64,000 nucleotides of DNA from Colwellia sp. (GTDB taxonomy: Bacteria > Pseudomonadota > Gammaproteobacteria > Enterobacterales > Alteromonadaceae). This document shows, in pieces, positions 8,481-16,009 of the stretch (its first letter is position 1; each line of letters starts with the position of its first letter). Location of the stretch: the NCBI GenBank assembly GCA_029938115.1, contig JAPYOP010000008.1, forward strand, positions 1 through 64,000. The letters are read 5' to 3'. The translations under genes were made by a program, and so were the position numbers. Below the pieces are notes generated by a model. It was not told the origin of the DNA. It saw nothing but the letters and a program-made list of their open reading frames with translations, and made no database searches.

Positions 8481-9735
8481 TACGTAAAACCTCTGCCGGT
8501 TGAGTTTTTGATGCCTGAAAAGCAGGATATAAAGTAGCGATAAAACTCATTGCTAACGCTGCACAAACGATCACAACAACATTAATAGGCTCAAGTTGTA
8601 CCGGTAAAGCTTGCACCGCATAACCTCCACCTAAAATATTAAGTCCAAAAACTGCTAATATTTCATTTAAGTTTAAGGCAATTAACACACCAAAGGCACC
8701 GCCCAATGTCACACCCCACAAGCCATTGACCATTCCTTGGGTGATAAAGATTTTTACAATACCGATTCTAGATAACCCTAACGTTTGTAAAATCCCTATT
8801 TCGCCTTGTTTTTCAACTACCACCATAACTAACGCAGAAACAATATTAAAAGCCGCCACGGCTACAATTAAACTAAGCATTAGCCACATCATTTTCTTCT
8901 CCATATTAACCGCAGAAAAAAGCGCGCCTTGACTATCGTTCCATGTAGTAAAGGTTAGCCGTTCTATAGGTAATTTTTTTGGATTGGCTATGGTTAAGGC
9001 ACTAACCACAATTTTGGCATTGAAAGCATCATCTAAATATAGTCGTAATTGATCAATGCCATCGCCCTTGCGGCGCAGCAGTTTAGCTCCATACTTGCTA
9101 TGTATATATACCATGGCATCATCAACTTGCGAACCAACATCAAAAATACCACTCACGATAAACGTACGCTGCACAGGGATTCTTCCCATCGGCGTAAATA
9201 TGGTCTTATTGGGCAAAACAAGGCGTACAGTATCTTGCAGTGATACTTTCAATTTATTTGCCAAGGAGCGACCAATAACAACGTTATAAGCATGCTCTGA
9301 CAAACTATTGAGCGAACCAGACAACATGTTTTGGTCAATGATATTACCCTGTTCAAACTCAGGGATTATTCCCTGCAACAAAACGCCTTGCAGGTTTTTA
9401 GATGATTGGATAAGCGCTTCACTACTCAAAAAAGGCGTTACTTGTTTAACATGCTTTTGCTGTAGCAATTGCTCCCTTAATGACGGCCATGCTTTAAAGT
9501 TTTCTGCTTTTTCATTACTCAGTTCTTGAGAAACAATAACATGAGGAACAATACCGAGAATACGCTTTTTCAAGTCACCTTCAAAACCATTCATCACAGA
9601 GACAACAGTGATCAGGGAAGCAACGCCAAGTAAAATACCGACGGTTGAGAAAAAAGTAATAAAAGAGATAAAGCCAGTACGACTTTTACTGCGGCTATAA
9701 CGTAAACCAATAAATAGGCTAACAGGTTGAAACAT
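8473..9735 (-). CDS. lolC: Lipoprotein-releasing ABC transporter permease LolC
   Basis: A 420-aa paralogue of the lolE product, encoded first in the operon. The N-terminal helix (about 20-45, SFITFFSTVGILLGVASLIT) is followed by a periplasmic domain and three C-terminal helices (MMWLMLSLIVAVAAFNIVSA and beyond), ending [20 protein letters not shown]. In E. coli LolC recruits the chaperone LolA and LolE binds the lipoprotein. The C/E assignment rests on gene order because both are FtsX-family proteins of similar layout. Confidence 0.88.
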   Translation of the reverse strand: MFQPVSLFIGLRYSRSKSRTGFISFITFFSTVGILLGVASLITVVSVMNGFEGDLKKRILGIVPHVIVSQELSNEKAENFKAWPSLREQLLQQKHVKQVTPFLSSEALIQSSKNLQGVLLQGIIPEFEQGNIIDQNMLSGSLNSLSEHAYNVVIGRSLANKLKVSLQDTVRLVLPNKTIFTPMGRIPVQRTFIVSGIFDVGSQVDDAMVYIHSKYGAKLLRRKGDGIDQLRLYLDDAFNAKIVVSALTIANPKKLPIERLTFTTWNDSQGALFSAVNMEKKMMWLMLSLIVAVAAFNIVSALVMVVVEKQGEIGILQTLGLSRIGIVKIFITQGMVNGLWGVTLGGAFGVLIALNLNEILAVFGLNILGGGYAVQALPVQLEPINVVVIVCAALAMSFIATLYPAFQASKTQPAEVLRNE

Positions 9736-9778
9736 TTGATTATTGTTACTAAAAGTTGTTGATTCTTATCTGAACGTT

Positions 9779-9784
9779 AGCATA
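9779..9784 (-). promoter_or_regulatory. Probable -10 element of the lolCDE promoter
   Basis: On the minus strand TATGCT is preceded by TGT, giving an extended -10 (TGN-TATGCT). A degenerate -35 (TTCAGA, spacer about 18) lies upstream. The predicted start near 9772 leaves a leader of about 37 nt before lolC. The 168-nt region shared with the divergent PilZ gene shows no other clear element. Confidence 0.4.
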
Positions 9785-9903
9785 ACACAACAGATATGAT
9801 TGTCTGAATTAAAGATACTTAAAAGGAAAGATATCTGCTATAAGTTTGTTATTACAAGAGTTTTATAAAACTCATTACTGAATTCAATTAAAGAATACTA
9901 AAA

Positions 9904-10515
9904 GTGACATCAATGAACCAATTGACAATTGAGCAAAAACTAGCAAAGTACGATGAGTTTTTTGCAATAGACCATACGTTTACTATTAATATTTTACCAC
10001 TTGAAACACACAAAGGTGAAAACTTTGATGAGTTTTTGTCGACAATGCCAACCCCATTTAAAATGGCTAGTGACATGTCAAGTATTGATCAAGCAGCATT
10101 GCGACCACTGCAAGCGCTTTCGGGTGTAGCTAGTCAACTAGTTGAGTTTTTAAATCATCAATCAACAAAAATAGATTTACTTATTGGCTATATTTTAAGT
10201 CAGCAAGATGATGAAAAACATCGCTACCAAGGCGTCAAATTTGGTGGTGGCGGTTTATCATTTACAGCGGATAAAGCTTTTGAATTAGCACAATTACTAG
10301 AAATGAAAATATTTATTTTAAATGAAAATTGTGGCATATATTGTTATGGCGAAGTCATTGCAGTAGAGCAAAATGCTGATGTTTACTTACACAAAGTTAT
10401 ATTTCACTTTATTCGTGAAAATGACCGAGAGATGTTAGTACGTACTAGCTTACACGAACAAACTAAACAGCTTCAAGCACTTGCGAAACAGAGGAATAAA
10501 GAGGGAAAGGGGTAA
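9904..10515 (+). CDS. PilZ-like domain protein, probably non-canonical
   Basis: A 203-aa cytoplasmic protein. A helical N-terminal half (about 1-105) is followed by a PilZ-like beta-barrel (about 105-190) marked by VKFGGGGLSF, in the place of the (D/N)xSxxG motif, and by the closing strand and helix IRENDREMLVRTSLHEQTKQ. The RxxxR arginines that normally bind cyclic di-GMP are not evident before the barrel, so binding is uncertain. The start at GTG 9904 or ATG 9913 is unresolved; neither has a strong ribosome-binding site. It is divergent from lolC and convergent with the chemoreceptor gene. Confidence 0.7.
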   Translation: MTSMNQLTIEQKLAKYDEFFAIDHTFTINILPLETHKGENFDEFLSTMPTPFKMASDMSSIDQAALRPLQALSGVASQLVEFLNHQSTKIDLLIGYILSQQDDEKHRYQGVKFGGGGLSFTADKAFELAQLLEMKIFILNENCGIYCYGEVIAVEQNADVYLHKVIFHFIRENDREMLVRTSLHEQTKQLQALAKQRNKEGKG

Positions 10516-10549
10516 CATTAAATTACCACCTTTTCCAAACACCTAAAAC

Positions 10550-11716
10550 CTAAACACAAATACGATTTAAAGTAACATCTACTTCAACGGAAGTTTGCTG
10601 TTGTTGGCTGGCATGCTCGGCAACAGAAGTAAGTCCGTCCTTAATATCTCGACTTAGCGAAACAACAGCCATCATACTGTCATTAATAGAAGCAGTCGCG
10701 CTTTGTTGCTCTTGAGTACCTTGTGCTATTTGAGAGGTCAAATTATCAACGTCGTCAAATGCTTTGCTTATTTGCTCTAATGCAATAACAACATCACCTG
10801 ATTGAGATAAGCTATCTTTCGATAAATTTTGCCCTCTTGCAACAGCGGCAACCGCACTTGTCGTTTTACTTTGCAAACCTTCCACCATCGATTGAATTTC
10901 AACCGTTGATTCTTGGGTTCTATGAGCTAAAGCTCTTACTTCATCAGCAACAACAGCAAAACCTCGACCTTGATCACCTGCTCGAGCTGCTTCAATAGCA
11001 GCATTTAACGCTAATAAATTGGTTTGATCGGCAATGCCGCGAATAACATCGAGTACAGAGCCAATACGCGCACTTTCTTCTTGTAGAAGTTCTAAGTCAT
11101 TTGCCATACTCTCAACTTCTGTGGCAAATGATTCTATGGTGTTTTGGCTGGTACTAGATGAAGAAATACCCTGTTTTAATGCGCTCATAACAACACTAGT
11201 TGTTTCATTTACCTGCTCAGCATTATTTGACAGTACCGACGAAGTAGTGGCAACTTCTTCAATTGATTGAGCCATTTTCTCTACTTGCTCAACTGATTCA
11301 TCAACAGCAATGACAGACTCTTTCATTTGCAAGGATAACTGTTCAGAGCATTGATTTAATGACTCTGACTCACTACGAATTTCACTAATAACGTCAGATA
11401 AACCAACAATAAAGTCACTTAACTCATTAGTAATTTCACCCAAATCATCTTCAATAGGATCTGTTAATGGCTTTGATGGCGCTTGTTCTGTACTTACCAC
11501 CATATCTAAATAAGTTTTTAAGTTGGCTATTCGACCGGTTAGCTGCTTTGAAAAGTAAATCGTACTAAATATAACTTGCATGACAACAAGTGCAGTGATA
11601 ATTGCTAACACTCTATATTTACTTAACGTGTCTGGTGAAAATAAAAGGGCAAAAATGAAAAGAACACCTACAGCAACCAGTGGTAACAGAAGCTTAGTAC
11701 TTAAACGCTTATTCAT
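10550..11716 (-). CDS. Methyl-accepting chemotaxis protein without a periplasmic sensor domain
   Basis: A 388-aa chemoreceptor. Two membrane helices (about 9-27 and 34-52) are separated by only a few residues, so there is no periplasmic ligand domain. A short HAMP-like linker (about 55-125) follows. The signalling hairpin tip [20 protein letters not shown] and [20 protein letters not shown] at about 230-270 is fully conserved, so it should engage CheA/CheW. The C-terminus ends NRICV and lacks a CheR-tethering pentapeptide. The stimulus is unknown and might be membrane or cytoplasmic. No other chemotaxis gene is in the window. Confidence 0.9.
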   Translation of the reverse strand: MNKRLSTKLLLPLVAVGVLFIFALLFSPDTLSKYRVLAIITALVVMQVIFSTIYFSKQLTGRIANLKTYLDMVVSTEQAPSKPLTDPIEDDLGEITNELSDFIVGLSDVISEIRSESESLNQCSEQLSLQMKESVIAVDESVEQVEKMAQSIEEVATTSSVLSNNAEQVNETTSVVMSALKQGISSSSTSQNTIESFATEVESMANDLELLQEESARIGSVLDVIRGIADQTNLLALNAAIEAARAGDQGRGFAVVADEVRALAHRTQESTVEIQSMVEGLQSKTTSAVAAVARGQNLSKDSLSQSGDVVIALEQISKAFDDVDNLTSQIAQGTQEQQSATASINDSMMAVVSLSRDIKDGLTSVAEHASQQQQTSVEVDVTLNRICV

Positions 11717-11735
11717 ATATATTGTCCAATAAATT

Positions 11736-11764
11736 ATTATAATGGTGAAAATTTAGTAGGATAA
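11736..11764 (-). promoter_or_regulatory. Probable promoter of the chemoreceptor gene
   Basis: On the minus strand a perfect TATAAT (11736-11741) lies 17 nt from TTATCC (11759-11764), close to the ATG at 11716. I see no sigma-28 (FliA) consensus, which would be expected if the gene belonged to the flagellar class. Confidence 0.4.
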
Positions 11765-11839
11765 GTTACCTGTAAAAAATCAATTTTACTATTACTATTT
11801 AACTAAAGTTACTGATACCCAAATTATTAAGGAGATTCT

Positions 11840-12004
11840 ATGTCATCAAGTGCAATAATTTTAATTACGTTAGCTTTAGGTGTGATTGTAGGGGGGATTT
11901 TACTTCTAAAGAAATCAGCAAAAAAATTTGAATTAACACCTGAACAGTTAGAAAAAATTAAAAAGCGCAATAAAGCATTAGATGAAGCTGATCAAAAAGA
12001 GTAG
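11840..12004 (+). CDS. DUF2897-type single-span membrane microprotein
   Basis: A 54-aa protein. An AAGGAG ribosome-binding site lies 5 nt before ATG 11840. One hydrophobic helix (about residues 4-23, AIILITLALGVIVGGILLL) is followed by a short, highly charged cytoplasmic tail (LTPEQLEKIKKRNKALDEAD). Size, topology and the charged tail resemble the DUF2897 family of gammaproteobacterial small membrane proteins, whose function is unknown. The family name is from memory; the gene itself is well supported by its ribosome-binding site and composition. Confidence 0.72.
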   Translation: MSSSAIILITLALGVIVGGILLLKKSAKKFELTPEQLEKIKKRNKALDEADQKE

Positions 12005-12041
12005 TTCCTACTTTTTGGTCGCGTCATTTAGTTGCGTAAAT

Positions 12042-12320
12042 TTAATTACGATATAATGTTTTAATTAGATGGTAACCAAACTTAGTTTTTATCGGACCAT
12101 GTACTTTTAATAACTCTCTTTTAAAAACGACATCATCAAAAGCTTTAACCATTTGCCCACGACGAAACTCACCTAAATCGCCTCCTTTCTTTTTTGATGG
12201 ACAAATTGAAAACTTTTTAGCTAATAGTGCAAAGTCAGCACCTTTATCTAATTTTGATTTTAGCTCTAATGCTAGTTTTTCAGTTTTTACTAAAATGTGA
12301 ATTGCTGCAGCCGCTGCCAT
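12042..12320 (-). CDS. ppiC: Parvulin peptidyl-prolyl isomerase PpiC
   Basis: A 92-aa single-domain parvulin, nearly the same length as E. coli PpiC (93 aa). It has the family landmarks [11 protein letters not shown] at the N-terminus, [20 protein letters not shown] in the middle and [20 protein letters not shown] at the C-terminus. It isomerises X-Pro bonds in the cytoplasm and has no signal peptide. It is transcribed toward the DUF2897 gene and divergently from carbonic anhydrase. Confidence 0.92.
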   Translation of the reverse strand: MAAAAAIHILVKTEKLALELKSKLDKGADFALLAKKFSICPSKKKGGDLGEFRRGQMVKAFDDVVFKRELLKVHGPIKTKFGYHLIKTLYRN

Positions 12321-12410
12321 AGTTTTAACTCTGTTATTTTATCGCTGCTCTATTATACGCAGATAATAATCAACTGGTAATACCATATTTTGCTTTCACT
12401 TATTTTATTG

Positions 12411-12440
12411 TTGACATAAAATGTCATTAATTACTTTACT
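12411..12440 (+). promoter_or_regulatory. Carbonic anhydrase promoter with a palindrome over the -35
   Basis: A consensus -35 TTGACA (12411-12416) is 18 nt from TTTACT (12435-12440), 20 nt before the start codon. The inverted repeat TGACAT-AAA-ATGTCA (12412-12426) overlaps the -35 element, the usual placement for a repressor operator. The regulator is unknown. Confidence 0.5.
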
Positions 12441-12460
12441 GCAAGATTGAATTTATACTT

Positions 12461-13060
12461 ATGAGCACAATAAAACATTTATTTGAAAAGAATCGACTGT
12501 GGGCTGACAAAGTAAATAAGGAAGATCCTGAGTTTTTCAAATCACTGTCTGAACAACAATCACCTAAATATTTATGGATAGGTTGTTCAGACTCTCGTGT
12601 ACCCGCTAATGAATTACTTGGTATGCAGCCAGGAGAAGTATTCGTTCACCGCAATATTGCCAACCAAGTTATTCATACTGATTTAAACTGTTTATCCGTT
12701 ATTCAATTTGCTGTTGAAGTACTAAAAGTTGAAGATGTTATTGTATGCGGACATTATGGATGTGGTGGCGTAATAGCCTCTCTTGATGATAAAAGCCATG
12801 GCTTAATTGATAATTGGTTGCACCATATTGAAGATGTCTATCGTTTTCATAAGGAAGCTATGGACAAACTTACTGATGAAGAAGAGCGAGTTAACTTATT
12901 GTGTGAGTTAAATGTTATTGAGCAAGTAGCTAACGTATGCAAGAGCACTACTTTGCAAAACGCTTGGCTCGCTAAGCAAAATGTAACCGTACATGGCTTA
13001 GTTTACAATTTACATGATGGTATTTTAAAAGACTTAAATGTTTCAGTTAGTGATATTTGA
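12461..13060 (+). CDS. can: Beta-class carbonic anhydrase
   Basis: A 199-aa zinc enzyme interconverting CO2 and bicarbonate in the cytoplasm. All zinc and catalytic residues of the E. coli Can type are present at the same numbers: C42, D44 and R46 in WIGCSDSRVPANELLGM, and H98 and C101 in VIVCGHYGCGGV. Bicarbonate is needed by carboxylases in fatty-acid, pyrimidine and arginine synthesis. It is a single-gene unit with its own promoter. Confidence 0.95.
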   Translation: MSTIKHLFEKNRLWADKVNKEDPEFFKSLSEQQSPKYLWIGCSDSRVPANELLGMQPGEVFVHRNIANQVIHTDLNCLSVIQFAVEVLKVEDVIVCGHYGCGGVIASLDDKSHGLIDNWLHHIEDVYRFHKEAMDKLTDEEERVNLLCELNVIEQVANVCKSTTLQNAWLAKQNVTVHGLVYNLHDGILKDLNVSVSDI

Positions 13061-13092
13061 TAGACACGAATGAGGCCTGTACAGATATAGAC

Positions 13093-13127
13093 CACTTAGG
13101 TTACGTCTGAAAGATATAACCTAAGTG
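13093..13127. terminator. Hairpin between convergent can and hppD
   Basis: Perfect 11-bp arms CACTTAGGTTA (13093-13103) and TAACCTAAGTG (13117-13127) enclose a 13-nt loop, in the 135 nt between the two stop codons. Neither side is followed by a U-tract, so it is not a standard intrinsic terminator. It may protect mRNA 3' ends or act with Rho. Confidence 0.45.
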
Positions 13128-13195
13128 AGCCTTGATAAAAAGCTTGTTGTCGAGGCAAGCATCAACCTACAGTTCTGTCTGAGTGAGCTCGTCGC

Positions 13196-14266
13196 TTAAA
13201 GTACGCCACGTTCCATTTGATTTAACTCAATTGACTTAAACAACGTTGAGAAGTTACCTTCACCAAAACCTTGATCATTTACACGTTGGATCATTTCAAT
13301 AAAAATAGGACCAAACAAGTTCTTAGTAAATATTTGAAGTAAGTATGTTCCTTCAGCTTGGCTATCGACTAAAATTTGGTGCTCTCTGATTTTTTCTTTA
13401 TCTTCTGCAACCCAAGGGACACGATCAAATATTTCATCATAATACTCAGGAACAATATGAAGTGTATCGACAATATCGCGATCTAATTTATCTAATGAAC
13501 CAACTAAATCGTCAGTAATAAATGCTAAATGTTGTACTCCAGGGCCGTTGTATTCATTTAAGTATTCATCAATTTGATTATCTTTACTGCCCTTACCTTC
13601 ATTTATTGGAATACAAAATTTTCCACAAGGTGACTGTAATGCATATGAAATCAAAGCTGTTTTAATACCTTTAATATCAAAATAGCGCACTTCAGTAAAA
13701 CCAAAAACCTCTTTATAAAAATCGGCCCATTTGTGCATAGTGCCTTGGTAAACATTGTTCGTTAGATGATCTACCGCTAAAAACCCTTTGTCTTCAACAA
13801 TGACAGGGACATCATGCGTGTCAAAATCTGTATCATAAATGACACCTTTGTTTTTCCCCTCTTCCTTAAAGTTATCAATGAAATAAATTAAGCTATCACC
13901 AATGCCAAAAATTGCTGGGTAAGGTAGTTTGTTTTCTGCATTTTTAGCTGATTTAGCACCACGCTTTATTGCTTGTTCAAAAGCAAAATCTGCATCTTCA
14001 ACACGCCATCCCATAGAACAAATAGCAGGACCATGACTTTTAGCAAATTCTTTTGAAAAACCTGTTGTTTCTCTATTAAGCAAAAAGTGAATATCATTTT
14101 GGTTGAAATAATCAATATTGCGCCCTTTGAATTTTTTAGTTTTTGAAAAACCAAAACCATAAAAAGCTTTCTCCATGAAATCAGAATCCGGACTAGCGTA
14201 TTCGGTAAATTCAATACCGCATAACTTTAACGGGTTTTTTTCTGCTGCAGCGCTAACATTAGTCAT
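13196..14266 (-). CDS. hppD: 4-Hydroxyphenylpyruvate dioxygenase
   Basis: A 356-aa Fe(II) enzyme that converts 4-hydroxyphenylpyruvate to homogentisate, the second step of tyrosine catabolism and the entry to pyomelanin. It consists of two vicinal-oxygen-chelate domains. The metal ligands are visible as the His in FLAVDHLTNNV, the His in GPGVQHLAFITDDL and the Glu in FIEMIQR near the C-terminus. Length is typical of bacterial HppD. No homogentisate dioxygenase or fumarylacetoacetase gene lies nearby, so the rest of the pathway must be elsewhere or absent. Confidence 0.96.
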   Translation of the reverse strand: MTNVSAAAEKNPLKLCGIEFTEYASPDSDFMEKAFYGFGFSKTKKFKGRNIDYFNQNDIHFLLNRETTGFSKEFAKSHGPAICSMGWRVEDADFAFEQAIKRGAKSAKNAENKLPYPAIFGIGDSLIYFIDNFKEEGKNKGVIYDTDFDTHDVPVIVEDKGFLAVDHLTNNVYQGTMHKWADFYKEVFGFTEVRYFDIKGIKTALISYALQSPCGKFCIPINEGKGSKDNQIDEYLNEYNGPGVQHLAFITDDLVGSLDKLDRDIVDTLHIVPEYYDEIFDRVPWVAEDKEKIREHQILVDSQAEGTYLLQIFTKNLFGPIFIEMIQRVNDQGFGEGNFSTLFKSIELNQMERGVL

Positions 14267-14582
14267 TTATAAATCTCTTATCGTAATTATCACACCTCAA
14301 TAACTGAGGCCTACTTTGTAATAACTTCATTATCTAGAGGATTTATTCATTACGAAAGCGCTGAGCAAATTGAAAAATAAAGCATATGTAAATGAAAATG
14401 TACGAATAATCAGACAAAAAATGAACGGATAGAAAGCAGGGCTATATAAAGGCTAGCAGCACGACGTACTACTTTGTTTACACTCGCTGCTTTAGCAATA
14501 AAAAGCAGGAATAGAACAGTCAAAATTCAACAAGTTTGATCCTAGTTACTGATCTGGTATATGCTAAAAACAAAAGACTTTT
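14267..14582. other. 316-nt divergent region between hppD and the desaturase gene
   Basis: It contains a short hairpin CCTCA/TGAGG near the hppD start, an AT-rich centre, and on the plus strand TTGATC (14536-14541) 16 nt from TATATG (14558-14563). The latter is preceded by TGG, an extended -10, and fits a promoter for the downstream gene. No clear hppD promoter or TyrR-like operator could be assigned by eye. Confidence 0.4.
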
Positions 14583-15836
14583 ATGAATATCATTGTTCTG
14601 GCTATCCCGGTATTTTTTATTTTTATTCTACTAGAAATAATAATAAGCCATATAAAGAAGCAACCTTATTACCGAGTAAACGACACTATTTGTTCTATCA
14701 GCACAGGTATTATTAGCCGAATAACAGGTGTTATGTTGCTCATGATTCCTTTCTCTATTTACCAGTATTTTTTCACTCATTTCGCCCTAATATCTTGGTC
14801 TAAAGAATACGCTACAACTTGGATTACTGCCTTTATTTTATATGACTTCTTCTATTACTGGTTTCACCGTTACGCCCATGAAGTAAATATATTATGGGCA
14901 TCTCATGTGGTGCACCACCAAAGTGAAGAATTTAATTTATCAACCGCTTTAAGACAAACAAGTACCAGCGCTTGGTTTGGTTGGTTCTTTTATTTGCCTA
15001 TGGCTTTGTTAGGCGTTGAGCCTATGGTAATTATTGTCGTTGGTGGTTTAAATCTAATTTATCAGTTTTTTGTTCATACTCAGCTTGTTGGTAAATTATC
15101 ACCATGGATTGAAGCTATTTTTGTAACCCCAAGTTTGCATGGCGTTCATCATGGTCAAAACACTCGGTATATTGATAAAAACTATGCTGGTGTTTTTATT
15201 TTATGGGACAGGATATTTAATACTTATCAGGTTGAATTAGCGGATGACAAGCCTGTTTATGGTGTTAGAAAAGCGTTAGCAAGTTGGAATCCTGTATGGG
15301 CAAATATAGAGCCTTATTATCGCTTAGCTGAAGATGCTTGGTATACAAAGTCTTGGCGAAATAAGGTTAGCATTTGGTTTAAACCCACAGGCTGGCGTCC
15401 TGATGATGTGATCACTAAGGTTCCTCGTCAATATACTATCCCTAAAGATTTACAAAAATTTGAAATAAAGCTGCCATTAATAGGACAAGTATATGCCAGT
15501 ATTCAGCATATTATAATGATAGCCTTATCTATATATTTTTTACTCTTAGCGCCCGATTTTTCGACTCAAAGTAAACTAATTGCAGGTTTAGTTTTATTAA
15601 TTAATATGTTTATTCTAAGCTTGGTACAAGAAAAAAGAATATGGGCATTTAGCCTTGAACTCTTACGTTTAATCATCTGCTTTATATTTATATTTACTCT
15701 AAAACCTCCGTTATGGTGGCAAACATTTTCGTTGCTATTATTTCTCGCCAGTTTAGCTGCTCTATGGCCTTTCTATCGTGCTATTTCGATTGTTGATGCT
15801 AAAGATCTCACATCAAGTAATATAAAACGGGGATGA
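14583..15836 (+). CDS. Sterol desaturase / fatty acid hydroxylase family membrane enzyme
   Basis: A 417-aa integral membrane di-iron protein. The histidine clusters of the superfamily are H95/H99 (HRYAH), H108/H111/H112 (HVVHH) and H186/H189/H190 (HGVHH). Membrane helices surround them, and a C-terminal hydrophobic region (about 305-400) forms several more helices. The layout resembles alkylglycerol-monooxygenase-like bacterial members, but the substrate cannot be read from the sequence. Hydroxylation of a membrane lipid is the general expectation. It stands alone, with a terminator downstream shared with deaD. Confidence 0.85.
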   Translation: MNIIVLAIPVFFIFILLEIIISHIKKQPYYRVNDTICSISTGIISRITGVMLLMIPFSIYQYFFTHFALISWSKEYATTWITAFILYDFFYYWFHRYAHEVNILWASHVVHHQSEEFNLSTALRQTSTSAWFGWFFYLPMALLGVEPMVIIVVGGLNLIYQFFVHTQLVGKLSPWIEAIFVTPSLHGVHHGQNTRYIDKNYAGVFILWDRIFNTYQVELADDKPVYGVRKALASWNPVWANIEPYYRLAEDAWYTKSWRNKVSIWFKPTGWRPDDVITKVPRQYTIPKDLQKFEIKLPLIGQVYASIQHIIMIALSIYFLLLAPDFSTQSKLIAGLVLLINMFILSLVQEKRIWAFSLELLRLIICFIFIFTLKPPLWWQTFSLLLFLASLAALWPFYRAISIVDAKDLTSSNIKRG

Positions 15837-15950
15837 TATTATGCAAATATATTCCTTCATTTCAGAAATAATACTGATAACTGTTTAATCAAAGTTATCA
15901 TCTCTCTTTAAACCCTATCTGGTTTGCCAGCGTCACTGAGCAAACAAAAA

Positions 15951-15976
15951 AAAGGCGCTTAAAAAGCGCCTTTTTT
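15951..15976. terminator. Bidirectional Rho-independent terminator
   Basis: The stem AAGGCGCTT/AAGCGCCTT with a short A loop is flanked by an A-run on the left and TTTTTT on the right. It therefore serves both the plus-strand desaturase gene (ends 15836) and the minus-strand deaD gene (ends 16010). Confidence 0.88.
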
Positions 15977-16009
15977 ATTGTATGCTGCGAGCATTATATT
16001 TTTGAAAAT

